Shown here in pieces: positions 18,331-24,197 of a stretch of DNA of 24,197 nt. The stretch lies in assembly GCA_026260175.1 (NCBI GenBank), contig JAKCWW010002735.1:5814-30010 (forward strand), given 5' to 3'. The stretch comes from Reticulitermes lucifugus (lineage: Eukaryota > Arthropoda > Insecta > Blattodea > Rhinotermitidae). The position numbers were made by a program, and so were the translations under genes. The notes beneath the pieces were generated by a model. That model made no database searches, was not told the origin of the DNA, and saw only the letters and a list, made by a program, of their open reading frames with translations. Each line of letters begins with the position of its first letter. The stretch's first letter is position 1.

Positions 18331-19071
18331 CCGCGTCTGCGTACAAATGCACATACTTTATAAGCACAGACGAATTACGTGTCATTATTGCCTAAACCTT
18401 TGACCTACTCATAATGACATGCAAGTGACTTATTCGACCTTAAATCAACCAGACAAATACATTAATCACATAGGTGTCACAATAAATCCCCACTCCATTT
18501 CCCTCCAGCCTTTAGCTCCAANGTCATCAACCAGGCAATTCTTTGTTCATAAGCTAATCGCAACCATCTCCATACGGACGTGTAATCTTAGGCTTTCCTG
18601 GTCACAGTCCACACAGTCGAGCTTGACTTGTCATATTTGTCTATCACTAAACATACATGAAAGTCGCCTACACAGCTAGTCGCCTGGAGACGTGTATCTT
18701 AAAGCCTACAACCGGAAACAAACACAACAGATCGGCTCGGACAGTTGCGCTGTGAACGTCACGTGTGTGTCTGACAGGCAGCTGGTACTGGACCTTCTTC
18801 AAACCGTGGTGCTTTCTTTTTAATTAAAGGAACAACTTTATCCCAGAATTTGTTATACCAAGTTAAGTGACATGCTGATAAATGCAAGACTACAGCTGAA
18901 TTAAGCTTTAAGTGTTTTAATTTGAGCTTACCGAGACTGGTGGACGCAGACTGAAAGAACATAGCCATCATTCAACTGTCCTCATTATATGAGCGCTACA
19001 TCAACAAGTCACCGAACACAAAAGGTAACTTTTATTGATTTGTATAAGCAGTGAACGTATTCAAAGGGGAA
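18331..19071. other. Unassigned DNA
   Basis: No recognised gene or repeat. One unknown base (N) at 18522. Confidence 0.4.
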
Positions 19072-19084
19072 TTTTTGCAACATA

Positions 19085-19360
19085 GGGGCCGGGGTAGTGT
19101 AGTCAGTATAGCGACTCGCTACGGGCTGGACGGTCCGGGATTCGAAAGCCGGTGGGGGCGAGATTTTCCGGACCCATCCAGACCGGCCCCGAGGCCCACC
19201 CAGCCTCCAGTACAACGTGTACCCGGGCTCTTTCCCGGGGGTAAATTGGAGGAATTGGCCACCCACCCCCATCTAGCGCCGAAGTTGAAAATGGGTAGAG
19301 CTATACCTCCACCTCCCGCCTGTGTCTACACTGGCATATTACGGGGAGAGACTTTTACTT
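19085..19360 (+). repeat. tRNA-derived SINE, family S2, copy 2, with perfect TSD
   Basis: A 276-bp SINE flanked by TTTTTGCAACATA at 19072-19084 and 19361-19373, a perfect 13-bp target duplication. The head GGGGCCGGGGTAGTGTAGTC carries an A-box-like TAGTGTAGTCAGTATAGC; the B-box region is GGGATTCGAAAGCC (19137-19150). The body includes GACCCATCCAGACCGGCCCC, TTTCCCGGGGGTAAATTGGA and TAGCGCCGAAGTTGAAAATG; the tail is GACTTTTACTT. The second half of the B box departs from consensus. Open frames on both strands across it are meaningless translations that commonly pollute gene predictions. Confidence 0.92.
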
Positions 19361-19373
19361 TTTTTGCAACATA

Positions 19374-19740
19374 CGTACGCCTAGACAGTCTTCAGTGAAA
19401 TTAAATTAAATTTGCAGTCATTACGGATGTGACTACGAGCATTGCCGGCGCTGTGTGAGATGCTTATAAATGTACTGTCATTTCGGAGAAAGATCGGTAA
19501 ATTTCTACCAGACTGCATAGCGTCACATTCCCGAATATGGCAACCTTCACAAAATAAAGTAAATGAGACACAGGTTAAAATGTAACAAATTTCGTATGTC
19601 AAGGACAACCAGCTAAAAGACTGGTAAAACTAGCATTAACTGAATATTTCAGGACTGCTGTCAATGCCATTGTTGCTTATACGTGACTTCCTATATTTAA
19701 ATATACCTGAAGCTCACCAGTCACAGAAAGGAAGGTAACT
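19374..19740. other. Unassigned DNA
   Basis: No gene or repeat recognised. Confidence 0.4.
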
Positions 19741-19844
19741 GTCTTCAGGGATGTGATGACGCAGTCTCATTGATATGTGCCGACGTTTCAGAGGAAACTG
19801 ATGAAGGCAGATTCCTCCAAAACGTCGGTACATATCTGCCAGAC
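19741..19844 (+). repeat. Hammerhead-like repeat, family B, copy 2, in a stem-loop
   Basis: CCGACGTTTCAGAGGAA (19780-19796) pairs with TTCCTCCAAAACGTCGG (19812-19828) at 15 of 17 positions around a 15-base loop; weaker pairing extends the arms to about 19764 and 19844. CTGATGA (19798-19804), A, GGC...TCC and a damaged GAAA (CAAAAC) follow the hammerhead order on the plus strand. The left part, GTCTTCAGGGATGTGATGAC onward, matches 22211-22266 and the reverse complement of 2100-2173. It thus looks like two inverted family-B ends fused back to back. Confidence 0.5.
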
Positions 19845-20427
19845 ATTTTTATATACTAACAAAACTCTGGATATAGACCTAGGTAGATATTTAGACAAAG
19901 TTAAATATAAAGGGCTTAAAAATACAAAAGATTTGCCAATATTATGTATTGTTGGCGAAAGGGCTATCACCGTGACAACCCGGATTTAATAGGAAGATAG
20001 TCGCAAGAACAGAAGGAAAAACTGAACTCAGTAAATATAATTACTATTATAATATATCCACCAGACCACACAGTGTCAATCCTAGACGGTAGATAAATGC
20101 ATAGTCACCACTGTGACAACATCATATGTCAATAACTCAAAGCTTACATAAGACGTTATACCGGCTGACAGGGTAGCTTAAAAGTCGTGAGAAGCAAGTT
20201 AAGGTTGGTGCCTGGTGCGGCTTGCAAGACGAAATGCAGAAGAGCATTCGAACGGCAAGCATTTCGAAGGCAAGTCAATGCACTCCAGTGTCGAAGCCAG
20301 TTTGCATTTTTAGAAAGTGAACAAGTGGGTATTTGAAATAAATAAAGGCTAGCATAGAGCCCGCTGAGAAAAGCGTCAACGGAAAATTGCCCATAAGCTT
20401 ATACATGTCATTCTTAATAGTTTCAAA
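19845..20427. other. Unassigned DNA
   Basis: No gene or repeat recognised. Open frames at 19777-19989 on both strands are short and overlap the stem-loop. Confidence 0.4.
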
Positions 20428-20429
20428 TA

Positions 20430-20595
20430 CAGTGACGCCTGTCTTAAACGGAACCTGGGCATAACAGAACCTGTATCTAACGGAAAACTTTTACAGTCCC
20501 GAGGATCCAAACTTTAAGTAACTGTATTAAAAGGAATCCACCTAAAACAGAAAATGTTCGTTCCCTTGCGGTTCCGTTATAGGCAGGTTTCACTG
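20430..20595. mobile_element. 166-bp pogo-like MITE
   Basis: Terminal inverted repeats at 20430-20455 and 20570-20595 match at 21 of 26 positions. They begin CAGTGA and contain CCTG...AACGGAACC. TA dinucleotides flank both ends (20428-20429, 20596-20597), as expected of pogo/Tigger and other Tc1/mariner-superfamily insertions. Just inside the left end, a ~16-17-bp unit (AACGGAACCTG-like) recurs about three times (TTAAACGGAACCTGG, ATAACAGAACCTG, TCTAACGGAA), a plausible set of transposase-binding sites. No coding capacity, so it is a non-autonomous element. The pogo assignment rests on end sequence and the TA target. Confidence 0.7.
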
Positions 20596-20597
20596 TA

Positions 20598-20739
20598 CTT
20601 ATTTTCAGCATTTTTCTAACTTTAATTACTTTAAGAATTATATTGATAAACTGAAACATTACTATCCAAGATTTAATGTGTTCCATCTTCACTAATATTA
20701 TGTAACAATAAATGCATTACCTAATTCCTTGCAACAGAG
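20598..20739. other. Unassigned DNA
   Basis: Short AT-rich spacer between the MITE and the LINE cluster. Confidence 0.4.
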
Positions 20740-21345
20740 CCCTTCTTCAGAAGATGACAGCTGCTCAGAAACAAATAACCCCATGTAGCACAGTCCTTCT
20801 TGAAAATATAGTAGTTCCTCAACCAATCAAGAAATTCCCCGCATTTTATGAAACCCGAAGGTTCATTACCGCGTGCCAAAAGACAGCCACCTGTCCCTAT
20901 CCTGAGCCAGATCAATCCATTCCACGATCTTGCAACCAATTTCTTTAATATTCATTCTTATATTATCCTCCCATCTACGCCTAGGCTTTCCAGGTGGTCC
21001 CTTTCTCTCAGGTTTCCGCACCAAAACCGTACATGCACCTCTCCTCTCCCCCCCCCATATGTGCCACATACCCCGCCCATCTCATTCTTCTTTACTTAAT
21101 CACCCGAATAACATTTGGTGAAGAGTACAGATCACGAAGCTCCTCATTATGCAGTACCCTCCAGTCCCGTTACCTCGTCCCACTTGCGCCCAAATATCTC
21201 CCTCAGCACCCTGTTCTCAGCCAGTGTGCCTCCCTCAATGTGACAGGCCAAGTTTAACACATATAAAAACCACGCAAAATTATAGTTCTGTACATTTTAA
21301 TCGTTATATTTTTTGAAAAGCAAACGAGCAGACAATCAGGCACTG
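20740..21345 (-). pseudogene. LINE copy A: thumb and C-terminal remnant plus 3' end
   Basis: Minus strand, in order: FSKNITIKMYRTIIL (about 21270-21320), a stop where the family has Glu, TWPVTLREAHWLR, a frameshift, ENRVLREIFGRKWDEVTG, LHNEELRDLYSSPNVIRVIK, RRMRWAGYVAHM, another shift, then KPRRRWEDNIRMNIKEIGC and VEWIDLAQDRDRW, ending after VMNLRVS at a stop (RC of 20846-20848). These blocks follow the post-palm region of a non-LTR reverse transcriptase family common in insects. At least three frameshifts and two stops make it dead. The 3' untranslated part continues to about 20740. The clade (RTE, L2 or other) cannot be decided from this end. Confidence 0.75.
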
Positions 21346-21640
21346 AATAAATCCTCCACATTTTATGGGATCCGAAAATCCTTACCGTGTTTACAAGAGC
21401 AAATCACATAATCCTATTCCGAACCATATGCATCTAGTCCACATCCTACACCGATTTTAATAATATCCTTCTATTCACTCGAAGCTCTGCCAAGTAATCC
21501 ATTTTCTTCAGGTTCCTGGATCAAAACATTGTAAGCACTTCTAATCCACAAGTATCATGCATGCTACATCCCACACCCATCTCATTCTCTCCAATACTAT
21601 TTGGTAAAGGGTGCATACGCTAATAATAAGAGTTGCTAAC
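21346..21640 (-). pseudogene. LINE copy B: C-terminal remnant
   Basis: Same LINE family and orientation as copy A, starting immediately next to it. Minus-strand blocks: MRWVWDVACM (for the family's MRWAGHVARM), then VLIQEPEENGLLGRASSE, a stop, KDIIKIGVGCGLDAYGSE. It is more diverged than copy A and ends 3' near 21350 with a CATTTTATGGGATCC block equivalent to the 3' end of copy A. The two are head-to-tail with almost no spacer. Confidence 0.6.
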
Positions 21641-22210
21641 AGTAAAATTTTTTTCGGCCGTCTGTTGATTTACGTCTCTCTTACTCCCAAATATTCTCAT
21701 GGGAAATGCAGTCGTTAGTATTAAAAATATGAATCAAAAGCTGATAGTCGAAAACACGTTACAGGATGTACTGCGTTTAACGAACCTAAGCTGTAATTCC
21801 TACATTCGACATTTCAACATCGTGGATATCACAATCCACCATATCGTCAGTGCAACCAAATTCATGCCACCTCAACGTACTTTCTGAGATTCTAGCAATA
21901 CCATTCAGTCACCTCTGTGTTGTCAAATACCGCACAAAACACGGTTTTTATATGCACTTCTTGCTTCCCTGTATGTCCAGTGCTCTAGATAATGCAAGAC
22001 TAGGGGAAGCACACATCACGATATTCCGTTTCGTAATGTTATTAATTTTCCACGAGTTTAGTACATTATACGTCCACATAAGTTACATAACATACAATCA
22101 ATTTAGGTTTTTCAACTAGTCTACGAAAGACGCATAAAATGGCAACTTGTATACTAAACTAAAGGCACAGGGCGTATTTCCAACAACACATATCATTGTG
22201 ACGATTGCTG
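21641..22210. other. Unassigned DNA
   Basis: No gene or repeat recognised. Plus-strand frames at 21699-21887 and 21850-22119 overlap and lack motifs. Confidence 0.4.
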
Positions 22211-22266
22211 TCTTCTGGGAAGTGACACCATCTAGTCTGCTAGATGTTTACCGACGTTCCAGAGGA
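22211..22266 (+). repeat. Hammerhead-like repeat, family B, copy 3 (partial)
   Basis: TCTTCTGGGAAGTGACACC, AGTCTGCTAGATG and CCGACGTTCCAGAGGAATCC occur in the same order as in 19741-19796, and their reverse complement matches 2100-2160. The second half of the stem-loop is missing; ATCCATCC after 22266 may be its eroded beginning. Confidence 0.45.
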
Positions 22267-22639
22267 ATCCATCCGCAGGGTAGATGGTCATCTTTACAAT
22301 TACCGACGCGAGAACCTCAAATCTGACATTTTATTTTATCAGTGTAATTTCTCAGTTATTAAATTATTCATTAGCCATATGGAGCACAAGGGATATTACA
22401 TAACATGTCCGCAAACTTCAAGAAATTTTATAATTTAACCAGGGAGCAACTTTATATAAAACATTCTTATTTAATTCCGTACAACCAAGAGATAAGAGTT
22501 AGGTCAATTATAACGTGTTTAATAGAAATCTATAATAGTCGTATACGTAAATGCGAGGTATTTACATGATGCAGTTCCTCTTCCGAAAGACGTGAAACAC
22601 GAAGCTGCACTATCGCCATTGTCTCTACATATCTAGTTT
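22267..22639. other. Unassigned DNA
   Basis: No gene or repeat recognised. Earlier parts of the plus-strand LINE could lie here but I see no convincing reverse transcriptase blocks. Confidence 0.4.
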
Positions 22640-23110
22640 ATAATGCGGCATTACGAAGGTCCAATAAAGTCTGCTAGGAATGAACCTGAATGACACACAT
22701 CAGGTTCTCTGGTATGCTGATCATGTTAATTTATGGAGTCAAAACCTATAGGCCATACAGAAAATCACAGCTTTACTACACACAAGACGTTAATCTCCAA
22801 GTAAGCACACAACATGATCGTAATGCGAAGACGACTAATAAACGCATCGAAAATATGTTTAAGTTTAAATATTTGGAAAGGACGGCGACAGGTCACAATC
22901 GCATACTTGAAGATGGTAACAGCAAATAAATTTGGAGAAATTCTTCCTAGCACACAAGTTCATGACAACATCAAAAAATAAAATTTACAAAACTATAATC
23001 TACCACTAAGAGTACTCCATTTAGTATCAAACGTGGCCTCTTGTACCAAGAGAAGAACAGAAAATAAAGAACATGAGCAACGTCGTGAGGAGCCTCATAA
23101 TTGCAGCTCT
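22640..23110 (+). pseudogene. LINE copy C, upstream part with degenerate YADD box
   Basis: Plus-strand blocks in order: KVQ-stop-SLLGMNLNDTHQVLWYADH, where YADH (22713-22724) replaces the catalytic YADD of the reverse transcriptase palm; VNLWSQNL-stop-AIQKITALL; a frameshift; NKRIENMFKFKYLERTAT (family: FENVxQFKYLGTTVT); then SKNKIYKTII and TWPLVPREEQKIK. The loss of the second Asp and the several stops and shifts show it is inactive. It belongs to the same family as copies A, B and D, and covers the region just 5' of what remains in the downstream part at 23690-23938. Confidence 0.65.
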
Positions 23111-23689
23111 TGACGGAATATTACACTTTAAATAATTAATACCAGGGAGCAGATTTCTTCTGGAGGACCTAATACGTGTACATTCTCAGCTAGTCAAGGA
23201 ATTCCCCATAATTTATGGAACTTGGAAGGTGCATTATCATGTCCTCCAAAGCCCACAATTTTTTCCGATCATGAGCCACAAACATCTTGCTACTTTAACG
23301 TCAATTTTTATATTATCTTCCCATCTATGCCATGGTCTTCCAATCAGTCTCTTTCCTTGAAATTTTCTAACCAAATCTTTGTTCTTATTTCTTTATTTAT
23401 TTAGCAAAAAGCTAAGACAGTCACATCGCTCTAGTAACACTTGGTGAGACGTGTATAAAACAGCAGGGAAGATTATAACTCTATTTGAATTCTTACGTTT
23501 ATAAACAGCAGGCGGAAAAATACAGAATCCTTAAATGAATGTTAGCAAGAATTACCCGACATTACTGCTCTTAATTTCTTCGTATATGCAGTTTTTATTT
23601 ATGTTCAACTCAAATACTTGAACTTTCCCCCATTCCCGATAGCTCTCCTTATCTGATGTCCTCTATTCTATTCACGAGACACAAACATC
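23111..23689. other. Probable insertion splitting LINE copy C
   Basis: About 580 bp lie between the two plus-strand parts of copy C, where the family has only ~35 codons. The stretch contains the minus-strand copy D plus AT-rich flanks (for example TTTATTTATTTA near 23393). The boundaries and any target duplication could not be fixed by eye. Confidence 0.4.
23180..23400 (-). pseudogene. LINE copy D: C-terminal remnant
   Basis: Minus strand: VRKFQGKRLIGRPWHRWEDN followed by IKIDVK matches GRPRRRWEDNIKMDL of the family; farther on, an ATGCACCTTCCAAGTTCCAT block corresponds to the family's MNLRVP end with a one-base shift (near 23214-23235). Frame is kept through the GRP..RWEDNIK block. It lies between the two halves of copy C and in the opposite orientation, so it arrived as a separate event. 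Confidence 0.6.
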
Positions 23690-23938
23690 CACCCAACGAG
23701 GTAAATGAAATGGACCCAACACGTTTGGCACAAGGGAGAGATGAGGGTTCATACATTCTGGTCGGACAACCTGAAGGGAAGGGTACCCCTTGGAAGACCG
23801 AGCAGTAGATTGGCGGATAATATTAAAAGAGTTCTTAAAGGAACAAAGTGAAAGTGTGTGAACTGAATTCACCCGGCTCATGATACGAAATAGCGAAAAG
23901 CTCTTGTGGACACGGTAATGAATCTTCCCATTTCATAA
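23690..23938 (+). pseudogene. LINE copy C, C-terminal part
   Basis: Plus-strand blocks: MKWTQHVWHKGE, a shift, YILVGQPEGKG, a shift, PLGRPSSRLADNIKRVLKG, then VN-stop-IHPAHDTK-stop-RKALVDTVMNLPIS and a stop at 23936-23938. Family counterparts are MRWAGHVARMG, YRVLVGKPEGKR, PLGRPRRRWEDNIK, DWIHLAQDRDQWRALV and VMNLRVP. Both internal stops fall on Trp positions. The 3' sequence continues to about 24000 with ATTTCATAAAGGGCGGAGAA, parallel to the 3' end of copy A. Confidence 0.7.
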
Positions 23939-24143
23939 AGGGCGGAGAATCCTTGCTTAGCTGAAAAACTAGACCTCTTATCTTCCCAACAGGTACAGTT
24001 TTGCCTGCAGGTAGTAAGTTATTAATCATCTAGTTTAGGTCAGTAGCTGTGTGTGGATTCTGGTTGTGTGACATCTACACAGAGTGTTTTCTGTATTTAT
24101 GTCAATTTACTTACATGTGCGAGGGTCTATCAGAAAATAAATA
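23939..24143. other. LINE 3' sequence, then unassigned DNA
   Basis: The first ~60 bases continue the 3' end of LINE copy C; the rest is not recognised. Confidence 0.4.
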
Positions 24144-24197
24144 CAGGGTTATTCAAAATGATTGTCGGGGTTTTAACAACTTGTCATACACAATACA
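24144..24197 (+). mobile_element. Possible DNA transposon end, cut by the window edge
   Basis: CAGGGTTATTCAAAATGATT follows a TA (24142-24143). A CAGGGT(G/T)ATTCAAAA start is frequent at insect DNA transposon ends, from memory. The other end is outside the window, so this cannot be tested here. Confidence 0.25.

Noticed and set aside
19009-19398. Open frames of 87 and 115 codons on both strands across 19009-19398
   Set aside because: They lie over the S2 SINE and cross its target-site duplications into unrelated flanks.

Overview
The window looks like non-coding nuclear DNA from an insect, most likely a cockroach or termite (Blattodea). It is AT-rich and has no operon-like gene packing. It is full of decayed mobile elements: several tRNA-derived SINE families, Tc1/mariner-like and pogo-like DNA transposon remnants, and dead non-LTR retrotransposon (LINE) 3' ends. 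Several of these repeats resemble ones I know from Blattodea gene models, but that attribution is from memory and was not checked by a search. I could not identify any host gene with confidence. Two minus-strand stretches (around 259-495 and 13492-13805) have splice-site-like edges and are listed only as weak exon candidates.

Layout. 0-5 kb: a SINE tail fragment, a degenerate minus-strand SINE, an internally deleted Tc1/mariner-like element with 22-bp inverted repeats (2629-3194), a 94-bp-arm foldback (3291-3502), and one copy of a ~515-bp repeat (4476-4990). 5-9 kb: mostly unassigned AT-rich DNA with a mariner transposase scrap (6300-6480). 8.8-11.2 kb: three SINEs, then a large foldback (10611-11147) whose two arms carry inverted hammerhead-ribozyme-like motifs typical of Penelope-like elements. 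11.3-16.5 kb: a SINE, the inverse copy of the ~515-bp repeat, a LINE zinc-knuckle remnant, a degenerate SINE, and a SINE with a perfect 13-bp target-site duplication. 16.8-20.6 kb: a diverged repeat family, a second LINE 3' end, another SINE with a perfect 13-bp duplication, a further hammerhead-like stem-loop, and a 166-bp pogo-like MITE. 20.7-24 kb: a graveyard of one LINE family. It holds two adjacent minus-strand copies and a plus-strand copy with a degenerate YADD reverse-transcriptase box. The plus-strand copy seems to be split by an insertion that contains a fourth, minus-strand copy.

Nothing here works as a gene pathway. The coherent story is retrotransposition history. The SINEs show Pol III A/B boxes and target-site duplications. 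The LINE remnants are all 5'-truncated, as expected of target-primed reverse transcription. The hammerhead-like motifs recur in three sequence families at five loci, twice as inverted pairs. That recurrence is the most notable signal in the window.
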